The position numbers were made by a program, and so were the translations under genes. A stretch of DNA of 64,000 nt from Ascoidea asiatica. Lineage: Eukaryota; Ascomycota; Saccharomycetes; Ascoideales; Ascoideaceae. The notes beneath the pieces were generated by a model. That model searched no databases. It was not told the origin of the DNA and saw nothing but the letters and a program-made list of their open reading frames with translations. The stretch covers positions 413,586 to 477,585 of the forward strand of contig BCKQ01000008.1 in NCBI GenBank assembly GCA_001600695.1, given 5' to 3'. Shown here piece after piece: positions 1-10,202 of the stretch; within the stretch, counting starts at the first letter, position 1; each line of letters opens with the position of its first letter.

Positions 1-371
1 CCTTTTATTTTTGATTTCATAATAAGTTTTTTTTCTTCTATAATCAAATATCAATATTTAATTTACATTTTTCTTTTCAAACCTTTCACAATCTCAGAAT
101 GTTTCAGTAAAAAATAATTTGAAGGTGCAAACAATTAAACTCAGATAGATTGCCAGAGACCATTACGAAAACCTTCAATAGAAAACTATCAATTTGAATT
201 CAAAATAATGCAAATAATTAATGAGTTGTAAGTATATTGAAGATCAGGGTTTATTGATTAGAAAGTAAGTATAATGAGTAATTTAAATAAGAAAAATAAA
301 ATAAAATAAAAATATAAATATGTAATATGTATCAGAGAAATATTAAGAAAAGAAAATTGTATTGCATTCAG
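1..371. other. Intergenic, downstream of DUR31-like gene
   Basis: AT-rich sequence at the window edge, on the 3' side of the minus-strand transporter. I see no ORF, tRNA or repeat here. It probably holds the 3' UTR and poly(A) region of that gene. Confidence 0.5.
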
Positions 372-2833
372 CTATGGTTTGGTTGGTTCATCATTTTCAA
401 TGTCAACAATACCTTCAAAGTCTCCATCAGATTCAGAAGAATCTACTGATTTTCCCCTGGATTTGATATCAGCAATGATTCTTTCCCTTTCTAAAGCAAT
501 AAAAGGAGTTTTGGTTACTTTAGCATAAACCCATAAAATTGAAATTCTAACAACAGCAGTTAAAAGACCAAAAATTGCACTAACAACAGGTGCAACAACA
601 AAAGCACCGAAAGCACTCCAATCATCAACATACATACCATTCCAAACAATTAATAATTTACCAGCTTCTTTGACATTTCCATGATAACAAACCAAACCAT
701 AAATAAATACAGAAATAAAACCAGAAAGTCCACCAATACAAATTTCCCAACCAGTTAAAAACCAAAAATAAGTATCAGATAAACCTAAACAAATAATTGG
801 AACAATACATGCAGAAACTAAATCTGCAATTAAATAAATTTGTAAAACATCATCAGCAACTTTTAAAGCAATAACAGCACATGGAACCATTAAAAGAAAA
901 ACTAAAACTCTGGCAAACCAAATATTGATTTTATTTCTGAATAAATCTAAAGAAATTTCAGAAACCATAGCACTTTGTAATGAATCAAAAGTACAAGTTG
1001 AAATAACAACTACAAATAAAATCATTACACCAGATACCCATTTTGGCATTTTAGATAATAAAATAAAGAAAGAATTACCTCCATCTGGATCATTAACAAC
1101 AAAATCACCAGTCCAAACACCAATAATACCAGCCCAACCAAATAAAAATAAAATTATAAATATTAAAAGAGCTGCTAATGAACAACCAATCCATAAATCT
1201 TTATCAGTTTTTGAAGCAAAAGTTCTTAACCAAAAATTTGAAAGGAAACAATTATTTGTAAAAATTGCAATCATTAAAATATAAAGTAATTTCCAAGATA
1301 ATTTATTTGCAGATAATAATGGTTTCTTAGAAATTGAAGGATCAAGATCAACATAAGAACCAAAAGCACAAGTTGCAATAATAATTAAAATACAAACAAA
1401 TCCAGCTTGAATATTATCAGTTAAAAATGAAACTTTAAAACCACCAATTGAAGTATAAATTGCAGTTACAACACATTCAACAATTACAACAGGTAACCCA
1501 TCTAAACCTGATAAAGAATTAAAAGCCCAATAAATTGCAGATAATTCTGCAATCATATAAAGAAATAAAGTTAAAATTGTAAAAGAAGCAAGATATAATT
1601 GAGTTAATAATCCAAATCTTTGATAAGTCCAAGCAGTTAAAACAAAACCATCTGGACATTTTTTACGAATAATTGGACCTAAGAATGCAAAAAGAAACAT
1701 TGGTAAAGAACATGATAAAGCATAAACTAAAACACCATGAATACCAGCAATATTACCGATTTGTGAAAAAGATGTAATTATACCACATCCAAGAGCTATA
1801 TAAATAATAAAAATAAATTGGTAAGAAAAAAAAGAAAAACAGTTAGTAAATTATGGAAATTTTTATAACTTAAGAATACTCAAGAATAATAAAAACCTCC
1901 GAGGAATTATTTAAAGAAAGTAATTAAGAATCAAAATGGGTTGGAAGATAAACTAGAAAGGAATAGATAAAGGAAAAGGATAATTTAACCAATAAAAAGG
2001 AAAAAGATGGCTGAAAGAAAAAAAGCTTCAGACTTTTAAAAAAAAGTATAAAAAAGGTAGAGAAAATTTAAGCCAAGTGACTTCAATTAAGTAAAAGTGA
2101 AGGAGATTATCAGTTTAGACTTCATTCTTGTACTGATAATTCTTTTTTTAATAGATTTCATTCCATTCATTTTCTAATTTAATAAATCCAAAATCCAAAC
2201 AAATCAACTTAAAATACTTCATATATTTAAATAACAACCCAAAGAATTTAAATAAATTCTTAAATATAATTAATTAAAATTAATTAAATGAATCAATTAA
2301 TATAGCAATATTACTTCCTCACGCAAGTATTAACTTGATCGAGTATGAAATACGGTATAATCTCAGCCATTTATGTGGCACCCGTAGAATATTGCAATAA
2401 ATTTCAAAAGGAAACTAAAAAAAAAACAAAGAAAAAAAAAAATTAAAAAAATAAAAAAAAAGTAGTAGATTCAAAAAGAGAATCAAGTTAGTAGATATAT
2501 GAAAAGATCGCAATTGGAGGAATACAAACCATAAGCTTATTTTTTTTTTTTTCTCTTTTTGAAATTTCTTGACTATGAAAATTCTAGAACAATACTATGC
2601 GAAGTTTAGCAAACAGGCTATATCAACAATAGAAGACATTAAATGGAATAAAATGGATTTAAATACGAACCAGATGCTAAAAAATTAAAAGCTAATGCTA
2701 AACCCTTTTGGGACCTATTTGCAGATAAAAAAGTTTTATTATCGAGACAATAAAAACCAAGAGCAACACCAGTGATTAAACAAACTGAATAAGTGACATA
2801 TGCAATGGCGTTAGAAGCTTGACTTGACAACAT
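372..2833 (-). CDS. DUR31: DUR31-type sodium:solute symporter, probable thiamine transporter (two exons)
   Basis: Spliced gene: exon 1 is 2833-2671 and exon 2 is 1795-372, giving 528 codons in frame plus stop. The start is the ATG at 2833; the longer open frame upstream begins only with TTG. Exon 1 ends in the peptide FLSANRSQKGLALAFNFLAS. Exon 2 opens with LGCGIITSFSQIGNIAGIHG, then LPMFLFAFLGPIIRKKCPDG. Both match the sodium:solute symporter branch of fungal urea/polyamine-like transporters (Dur3/Dur31). About a dozen hydrophobic segments follow, and the C-terminal tail is acidic, so it is a plasma-membrane protein. In Candida, Dur31 homologues (N. crassa NCU01977 orthologues) were first called spermidine transporters and later shown to carry thiamine. 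The TPP riboswitch in this gene's intron supports thiamine as substrate here, which is inference. The donor G|GTTCGT is unusual, but it is the only choice I found that restores frame and the conserved ALGCG motif. Confidence 0.85.
1796..2670 (-). other. DUR31 intron region with two branch points and two acceptors
   Basis: The productive intron runs from donor GTTCGT (2670) to acceptor ATATAG (ending 1796), with a perfect yeast branch point TACTAAC at 1848-1842. A second perfect TACTAAC lies at 2493-2487. It is followed by a long T-rich tract and an acceptor TTTTTAG ending at 2415, just 5' of the riboswitch. Splicing donor 2670 to acceptor 2415 would add codons GTT TCC TTT and then TGA, a premature stop. 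Full retention also meets a TAA a few codons past the donor. So only the long splice gives a transporter. A GTAATA at 2314-2309, inside the riboswitch 3' strand, could act as a second donor. Confidence 0.8.
2305..2395 (-). promoter_or_regulatory. TPP riboswitch (THI element)
   Basis: Read on the minus strand, the element has every part of the TPP aptamer. P1 is GCAATATT pairing perfectly with AATATTGC (2395-2388 with 2312-2305). P2 is TACGG with CCGTA. P3 is a short GCC/GGC stem, followed by the pyrimidine-sensor motif CTGAGA. P4 is CTC with GAG, and P5 is CAAG with CTTG closing loop TTAATA. The pyrophosphate-sensor strand reads GCGTGAGGAAGT. The usual aptamer has CCTGATC with GCGTAGGGA. Here both P4 strands differ in a way that keeps pairing (CTCGATC with GCGTGAGGA). 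The position inside the DUR31 intron matches the published Candida arrangement, where TPP controls splicing. Confidence 0.95.
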
Positions 2834-3285
2834 GATGGAATAAATGATAAATAACAAAAGCAACGAATATTTTAAAGCAGAAAGAAGTTCTATTCAATCT
2901 CAGTTAACGATGACGATGACAATGAAGATAAAGAAGATGAAGAAGAAGAAGTAAAAGAAAAGGAAAAAGAGAGAAAAGCTTTTGAGAAAGAGGGAAACTG
3001 CTCAGCTTTTATACAATTTCGTCAGCAGCAACAGACAAAGAGGAAAAAATAAGAAAAAACAAGAAAAAGCTCGGCGCTTAAATTAGTCACAGCCACGTGC
3101 ATCTCCACAAAAAACGCCGCATGCAGTGCCACGCGTACACGCCACTCTACGGCGCTAGTTGTTTTTGGACGCCAGAATTGTGGGTGCGCTCTCAAAAGGG
3201 TATAACGACAAAAAATATTAATACTAAAAAATTAAATTTGGGAGTCATCAGACGTTTATTTGCTACAATTATTATTATACATTTT
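2834..3285. promoter_or_regulatory. Promoter of DUR31-like gene with GC-richer island
   Basis: This 452-bp gap lies upstream of the DUR31-like start and downstream of the PRP39-like stop. A purine-rich GAA/GAT repeat sits near 2905-2960. A GC-richer island at about 3070-3190 holds CACGTG (3094-3099), GGCGC and ACGCG words. No gene seen. Confidence 0.6.
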
Positions 3286-5844
3286 TTATATATTTGGATA
3301 TTGAGGATATTGAATAGATTGATTTGCTTTTTCAACATTTTTAAAAGTTGGTAATAATGGAGGTTCATTTGTATTATTAAAATTTTCTTCAAAATCAATT
3401 TGATTTGATAAAATTGGTCTATTTTCAATTTCAATACCAATATTACCATTTTCTTTTTTTAATTTTTTATTGATAATTTCTTCAATTGGATTTAATCTTA
3501 ATTTTAAAGAATTATTTTGAAAAAAAGGTCCTTCAATTTCACTTTTATTTTTTAAAATTTCTTTAAATATTAAATTAACTGATAATTGTTCATTATTATT
3601 ATTATTACCAATTTCATTATTTGTTGAATTAGTTAAATTTGAAACATTTGAAAATAAATAATCAACATAAACATAAACTAAATCATTTATAATTATTGTT
3701 GGTAAATATGAATTATATTTTATATAATTTATTAAATTTTTAATTTGATAAAAATTACCAAATTTTTTCTCAAAATTTAAAAACATTATCCAAAATTCTT
3801 TATAATCTTTTAAAATTTCTTCTTTATATAAATTTAAAAAAATTTTTCTAATATATTTACTAATAATATTAATTTGATTAATTTCTTTTGAATTTATTGA
3901 ATTATATTTAATTAAAATTAATAATTTTAAATATTCAACAATTATTAAACAAATTAATTTTTTCTTAATTAATTTTGAATTTGAATTATTATTAGTATTA
4001 TTAATTAAAATATCATTTATTGAATCAAATTCTTTATCTAATTTTATTTGATTTTGAGATTGATTTCTTTTAATTGGAGTCATGAAATATAAATTAATAA
4101 TTTTTTCAAAATTTAATATAACTTTATTTATACCTTTCCATCTTTTTAAGAAATTTATATATAAATGAATTAAATTTTCAATTTCCAGTTCTATGTTATT
4201 ATTATTATTATTATCATTATTATTATTTTGATAATCATTCGATGAATAATTTGAGATTAAAAGATTATAAAAATCATTTGAAATTGAATTTTTTTTAAAA
4301 TTTTCAAGAAATAAACAATAATTAATTCTTAAAAAATTAAAATTTATTGGAATATAAAAATTTAAAGATCTTTTATATAAATTATTAATTTTTTCAAATT
4401 CTTTTGAATTTTTTTTTATAAAATATTTAATATAATTTATCCAAATAATTTCAAAATTTGCTAAAGGTATTAAAAATCTTTCAAAATTATTTATAATTAT
4501 TAAATCTTTAATTATTAAATCTTCTTCTTCTTCTTCTTCTTCTTCTTCATTATCTTTATCATTTATATGATAATTTAAATAGTTTATAATATTTTTTAAA
4601 TTTGATTTATTTATATTATTTAAATTATTTAAATCATATAAATTAAATTTTAAATTTATTTTATTTTCAAATAATTCCCAAATTTTATTAACTTTTAATT
4701 GAATTTTTTTGAAATTAATTTGAAAAAATTTTTCAATTAATAATTTATTATCAATTTCATTTTCACTATTAAAAGAAGATATGAATTTATTTAATTTAAA
4801 TTTATTTAAAATTAATTGATTAATATTAATATTATTTTTAATATTTTTAATAAATTTATAAAAAATTGTAAAAAATTTACTATATTGATGTAATGGAATT
4901 TTAATAATTTTTAATAAAATATTTAAATAATTTTGAATAAATTTTTTATTAATTGGATTTTTAATTAAATAATTAATTTCATAAAATTTTAAATAATTTT
5001 CCCAAATTAAATGTGAATAAAATTGATAACCAGAATTTTGAATTGCAATTTTATAAATATTTAAAATTTTATCATTATTATTATTATTATAAATTTTAAT
5101 TAAATAATTTATATAGTTTATCCATAAATCAATTGAAGATGGTAAGAAATAAAGAGATTTTTTATATAAATTTATAATTTCATCATTTTCTTCATCATCA
5201 TCATCATCTTCTTCTTCTTCTTCTTCTTCTTTGATATGTTCTTCCTGATTGTCATTATTTTCTTGTTTGATAATGATTTTTGATTTAGATATATATAAAT
5301 TTTGATAAAATTGAATATAATCTAACCAAATATTATAATATAAAGGAAATTTAATTAAGAATTGATTATATAATTTATAAATTAAATCTTTTAAAATTTT
5401 AATTTCTTCAATATTATATTGATTATTATCATTATTTTGTAGTTGAATTGAGATATTTTTAATTGATTGTAAGATTAAATTCCAAGAATTGATATCATTT
5501 AAATTTAAATTTATTTTTTTTTTTAAATTTATTAAATTTATAAAATTTTTAATTATAAATGAATTATTTAATGGATCATTTAAATCTTTAATTTCTTTTG
5601 AATTTAATGAATTTAATGAATTTAAATCATTATCAGATTGAAATTTTAATTGATTTATTTGTATTGTTCCATAAATTCCAGTTTCTAAATCTTTTTTTGA
5701 TTCTGATTCTGATTTTGAATTTGATTTTGAATTTGATTCTGGTTTTGAATTTGATTTTGATTCTGAAGAGGATAATTTGACAGAAGATTTAGTTTGCAAG
5801 TTGGGATTGGAAGTGGAGATGAAAGTATTGTTCATTGAAGCCAT
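3286..5844 (-). CDS. PRP39: U1 snRNP protein, Prp39/Prp42 family (HAT repeats)
   Basis: Encodes 852 residues from the ATG at 5844 (MASMNN); the frame stays open further upstream but has no ATG. The body is a run of half-a-TPR (HAT) repeats, seen as spaced W/Y/F pairs such as FPLYYNIWLDYIQF, LWENYLKFYE and FLIPLANFEIIWINYIKYF. This order and wording fits Prp39, which forms a heterodimer with Prp42 in yeast U1 snRNP and helps commit pre-mRNA to splicing in the nucleus. The N-terminus is a Ser/Lys/Glu repeat region, and acidic Glu/Asp tracts interrupt the repeats around residues 210 and 440, making the protein longer than S. cerevisiae Prp39 (629 aa). Prp42 is the alternative, since the two are homologous. 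It shares a divergent promoter with the TRS65-like gene. Confidence 0.7.
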   Translation of the reverse strand: MASMNNTFISTSNPNLQTKSSVKLSSSESKSNSKPESNSKSNSKSESESKKDLETGIYGTIQINQLKFQSDNDLNSLNSLNSKEIKDLNDPLNNSFIIKNFINLINLKKKINLNLNDINSWNLILQSIKNISIQLQNNDNNQYNIEEIKILKDLIYKLYNQFLIKFPLYYNIWLDYIQFYQNLYISKSKIIIKQENNDNQEEHIKEEEEEEEDDDDDEENDEIINLYKKSLYFLPSSIDLWINYINYLIKIYNNNNNDKILNIYKIAIQNSGYQFYSHLIWENYLKFYEINYLIKNPINKKFIQNYLNILLKIIKIPLHQYSKFFTIFYKFIKNIKNNININQLILNKFKLNKFISSFNSENEIDNKLLIEKFFQINFKKIQLKVNKIWELFENKINLKFNLYDLNNLNNINKSNLKNIINYLNYHINDKDNEEEEEEEEEDLIIKDLIIINNFERFLIPLANFEIIWINYIKYFIKKNSKEFEKINNLYKRSLNFYIPINFNFLRINYCLFLENFKKNSISNDFYNLLISNYSSNDYQNNNNDNNNNNNIELEIENLIHLYINFLKRWKGINKVILNFEKIINLYFMTPIKRNQSQNQIKLDKEFDSINDILINNTNNNSNSKLIKKKLICLIIVEYLKLLILIKYNSINSKEINQINIISKYIRKIFLNLYKEEILKDYKEFWIMFLNFEKKFGNFYQIKNLINYIKYNSYLPTIIINDLVYVYVDYLFSNVSNLTNSTNNEIGNNNNNEQLSVNLIFKEILKNKSEIEGPFFQNNSLKLRLNPIEEIINKKLKKENGNIGIEIENRPILSNQIDFEENFNNTNEPPLLPTFKNVEKANQSIQYPQYPNI

Positions 5845-6242
5845 TCTATTGTAGTTCTCTTTACTCTTTCTTGTATCTGTTGATGGATTGACTTGATCTG
5901 TTCCTGATTCACAAGCAACAAAACCACCAAAAGCAACAAAACACAAAAAAAGAAGCTTTAAAACATTTCAAATTCATTTCAAATTCATTTCAAATTCAAA
6001 ACAAAACAAAAAAATTCAAAAATCAAAAACAGGACGGCACGTGCGCGATGGGACAAAACTGTAAATATCCAGGATATAGTGTCCCGTCTCCGGCCGCTGT
6101 TTTTAACACCTCACAAAAGAAAAGAAACAAAGAAGAAGAAGAAGAAATAAAATAAAATAAAGGTTCTTTTGAATTGAGTGATCTGAATTGAATGGAAAGA
6201 AAAGAAGAGAAGAAAAGAAGATGTTAATAGAAGTCATTAGTA
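5845..6242. promoter_or_regulatory. Divergent PRP39/TRS65 promoter
   Basis: A 398-bp gap between divergent genes. A GC-richer island at about 6035-6110 contains CACGTG (6038-6043) flanked by GC, plus a GGGACA...TGTCCC inverted pair. A GAA-rich leader runs into the TRS65 start. Confidence 0.6.
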
Positions 6243-7310
6243 ATGGACTTCAAGATATATCTACCAATTCAATCAATTGAATTACTAAACAACAATATCA
6301 AGAACTTGAAACTATTGGAGTTTTTGGATTTTTTAGAGAATTCTTCAAATAGACAGATTTCCTTTTTTGATGAATCAATTATAGGATTTGTAGTTCTATT
6401 CAATAATGATTACGATAATAATAACAATAACAATATTAATAAGGACAATAATAACGATGAAGTTACTGATGATATAATTGATGAAAATTATGATAATTTC
6501 ATCAAAGATTTATCTGTCACTCTAGATTTATATGTTCATCCATCAAATTATAATAATAATTATCAAAGTTATAATAGTAATAATAATCAAAGTAATAATA
6601 ATATACCTTTAAATAATGATAATAATTTTCATATAAAGACTTTTACAATTAATAATAAAAATAAAAATTTATTATTTAATGATATTATAGAAATTGAAGT
6701 TGAAGATAATGATGATAATATAGATAATGATAGTATTGATATTGAAAATGAAAATGAAAATTATAATGATAATGATAATAAAAGTAATAGCGTCAATAGA
6801 GATAAAAAAAAGAATAAAAAGGGATTGAAGGATATAGATTATATACAAAATGAAATTAATTATGATACTATTCCTGAAGAAGATGAAGATATAGATCATG
6901 ATATTGATCAGATAAATACTATCAAAGAAGAAATACAAGAAACTAAAGAACCCAAAGAACAAGATGAGATTGAAGATAAAGATAAAGACGAAGAAGAAGA
7001 AGAGGAGGAACCAAAGTTTAAGAAAAAAAAAATATATGTATCAATTTGGAAATTCACAATTCCAATATCTTATCCAAAAAGAAAAATCTCAAATCCTGAA
7101 ATTCAATTATCAATTAATATGATTATTGATTATAATTATATTAATAATATTAATAACAAAAATCAAAATCAAAATCAAAATCAAAATTTAAATCATAAAA
7201 CAAATAATGATAGTATATCTTCAATAAAATCTTCTTTTACAAATCAATATTTACCTTTAATTGAAAGAAATATACTTGATGGTTTAGATTCTCAATTTAA
7301 TACCCCTTTA

Positions 7311-7354
<44 letters not shown>

Positions 7355-8792
7355 AAAAAGTATAATCACAAATAATACCAAGAATAATAACAAAGAAACT
7401 TTTAATTTAATTGATAATAATAATTTCAAAGATTTATATATTAAAGAATCAAGATTAAATTCAATAAATCAATTAAATTTTTCTTCAATTAAAAAAAATC
7501 ATAAAAAAAATTCATCTTCAATTTCAAAATTATATATTAATAATAATAATAATAATAAAAATAATTCTCATAAAAGATCTCAATCTATAACAACTGAATT
7601 AAATTCAAATAAAATTTCTTTAAATGCAAATATTTTATTACCTGTTTATCCAGTTTTGAATATGAAATTACGTTGTACAAAACCTGCTGGTAAAAATGAT
7701 AAATTATTAGCAACTTTAGATATTGAACCTTCAAAAGAATTAAATAAAATTAATATATCTTTAGATATTTTTAATATTAATATTGAATTTCCAAATGGTT
7801 CAATAAAACCATTATTACCTCCTTCATTAATGAAATTTCCAATAAAATTAAAATTAAATGATTCAATGAATTTTTCATATGAATTAGTTGATCCAAATTC
7901 TTCTTTTTTTACATCTAATTTAAATAATTTAAATAATTCAAATTCAAGTTCAAAAAAACAAGTGATAATTAATATAATCTCAGTTCCAAAAAAATTTTCA
8001 GATAAAAATTATCTTGGTAATAAAATTATAACAAAATGGTCAACATTAGTTGATTTTAGTATAATTGCTCCACCAACAAATAATGCATTAATAAAATCTT
8101 CAATAAATTTTTCAAATTCAAATTCAAATATTAATACAAATATAAATATGAATACAAATTCAAATTCAAATACAAGAAATTTTTCATTATCAAATTTAAC
8201 AAATAATAATGGTATTAATAATAGAAATTTATCAAGAATTAAATCTTTAAGATCAACATCATCTGCATTAAATATAAATATACCAAGAAATTCAAAATCA
8301 AATTTAAATGGATTAATTTTATCATTTGAAGGTACAACATATATAAAAATTGGAGAAATTTTTATATGGAAAATTCAAGCAATTAATAAATCTCATAATA
8401 TTTTAAATTTATCATTATATATTCAACCAAAAGAAAATAACACAATTTTAAATATAAATAATTTAAATAATTCAATTTTAAATAATTTAATTAATAAAAA
8501 TGAAAAATTAAATAATTTTAATAATATTATTAAAAGAAATTTAATTATTAATCCAAATAATTTAAATTTAAAATTATTTAATACATTAAAATTAATACCA
8601 TCTGGAATAATATGTTTAACAAATGATGTTAAAATTGGACCTTTAGAACCTTTACAAGTTTATGAAACTGAAATAAATTTAATTGCAATTGAAAAAGGTA
8701 TATTTAGTTTAAATGGAGTTAAAATTATTGATGTTTATACTGGAGAAAGTTTTGATTGTGGTAGATTATTAGAAGTTGTAGTTGTTGATTAA
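6243..8792 (+). CDS. TRS65: TRAPP complex subunit Trs65-like
   Basis: Encodes 849 residues from a clear ATG. Conserved blocks are separated by very long Asn/Asp/Glu tracts (residues about 55-70, 150-260, 355-375). The recognisable core comprises PVYPVLNMKLRCTKPAGKND, LLPPSLMKFPIKL, SFEGTTYIKIGEIFIWKIQA and the C-terminal beta-rich end SGIICLTNDVKIGPLEPLQV followed by VKIIDVYTGESFDCG. That matches Trs65/Kre11, the TRAPP II subunit that helps activate Ypt31/32 at late Golgi membranes. The last segment resembles the Ig-like C-terminal domain that in Trs65 contacts Gea2. The protein is longer than S. cerevisiae Trs65 (560 aa) because of the low-complexity insertions. Family assignment is from remembered motifs, not from a search. 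Confidence 0.7.
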
Positions 8793-8858
8793 GATATTAA
8801 ATATAAATAATTTTATATATTATATATATATATTATTATTATTATATTATAATTTTTA

Positions 8859-10202
8859 TTATGATGCTAAATCAATAAATGAAATTGAACTATTATCAAA
8901 ATTATAATGTAAAAATTTATAAGTTAAAGCATAATTACCAATCCAAATTTCAGAATCATCATAAGAAACACCAAGACCATAATCAGTAATTAAAGAACAA
9001 GAAGATGTTTGACTACTACTACTTGTACTTTTTTGATGAAATCTTTCAAAAGGTAATTCTAAAATTTTAGTATTTGTATAATCATTATCATTAATAAATG
9101 TAAATTTTAAATAATCAGTTAATGGATTAACTAAAAAACAATCAAAAGAAGAATCAGAAGAATCTATATTTAAAATTTTTAAAATTTTATCATAAATTGA
9201 TTGTGGTAAAGTTAAAAGATCAGTTTGTTGAAAATCTATATCAACATTAACATTTAAATAATTATTACTAGTTGAATTTGAATTTGAAGTTGAAGTTGTA
9301 GTTTCAGTATTATCAGCAGGATCATTTGAATCATATAAATTTAAAGTATAATTATAAGTATTATTTGAAGTATCCATAATACCATGAATGAATTGTAATT
9401 TTGATAATTTTATATATAAACCTGTATTTATTGAAGATCTTGTTAAAATATCAGAAACAGTTTTATTATAAAATTTTATATTAATTAAATTATCTTGATA
9501 ATTTTTTGATAATTTATCAGTTTGAAGTTCACCAAATTGAATTTCACCATTATAATTTAATTTATCAGTTGAATTATATATACTAAATCTATTAAAAGTT
9601 GAATTTGATTGTAATAAAAAAATATTTTTAATTAAATTATTATAAGATTGAATATGATCATTAATTGAAGCTGCAACATCCATTTTTGGATTTAAACCAA
9701 TAATATTATAATCCCATTTTGAATATTTATTAATATAAACAAACATTTGATTTGATAAATCAAATTTATCAAAATACATATCATCATAACCATAATAACT
9801 TTCAGAAAATGAATAATTTGTTGCAGAATTTAAACCAGCATATTTTGCAGAATTATCACCAGTATATGAATCAGTAAAATATTGACTTGAAGGAATTAAA
9901 TAAAGAGAATCAGAACCTGAAGAATCTGAATTGGAAGAAGATGAAGATGATGATGATGATGAATCTGAAGTTGAAGAATCTGAATCTGAAGTTATTATAG
10001 CTTCAGAAAATTGAGTTGAAATTACAGCTTCTAAAGTTACATAATCTGAAGAACCAATATCAAAATCTACAAATAAAATATTATTTGAAGTTCTATAATA
10101 TAAAGTATAATCAGTTGAAGATAAAGATTGAACAGATTGATCAGAATTAATTTTTATAAAGAATTGTGAAAAGAAGAAAATTAAATAAAATAATGAAAAC
10201 AT
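8859..10202 (-). CDS. Secreted pepsin-like protein, catalytic motifs lost
   Basis: Encodes 447 residues with a hydrophobic signal peptide (about residues 1-20). The pepsin fold shows in NIIGLNPKMDV (normally GILGLG), GEIQFGELQTDKL (normally GxIxFGGxDxxK), LTLPQSIYDKIL (the segment after the second active-site loop), and the C-terminal IWIGNYALTYKFLHYNFD (normally ILGDxFLRxxYxVYD). At both active-site positions the D-T/S-G triads are missing: the first reads VISTQFSEAI and the second VDIDFQQTDLL. I infer a non-proteolytic cell-surface protein. A Ser/Asp-rich loop (residues about 70-95) follows the first site. Related to the two larger pepsin-like genes at 44.5-49.9 kb. Convergent with TRS65, 66 bp away. 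Confidence 0.65.
   Translation of the reverse strand: MFSLFYLIFFFSQFFIKINSDQSVQSLSSTDYTLYYRTSNNILFVDFDIGSSDYVTLEAVISTQFSEAIITSDSDSSTSDSSSSSSSSSSNSDSSGSDSLYLIPSSQYFTDSYTGDNSAKYAGLNSATNYSFSESYYGYDDMYFDKFDLSNQMFVYINKYSKWDYNIIGLNPKMDVAASINDHIQSYNNLIKNIFLLQSNSTFNRFSIYNSTDKLNYNGEIQFGELQTDKLSKNYQDNLINIKFYNKTVSDILTRSSINTGLYIKLSKLQFIHGIMDTSNNTYNYTLNLYDSNDPADNTETTTSTSNSNSTSNNYLNVNVDIDFQQTDLLTLPQSIYDKILKILNIDSSDSSFDCFLVNPLTDYLKFTFINDNDYTNTKILELPFERFHQKSTSSSSQTSSCSLITDYGLGVSYDDSEIWIGNYALTYKFLHYNFDNSSISFIDLAS

Noticed and set aside
2661-2666. GTATTT as the DUR31 donor instead of GTTCGT
   Set aside because: It looks more canonical but gives the wrong phase with the far acceptor and destroys the conserved ALGCG junction.
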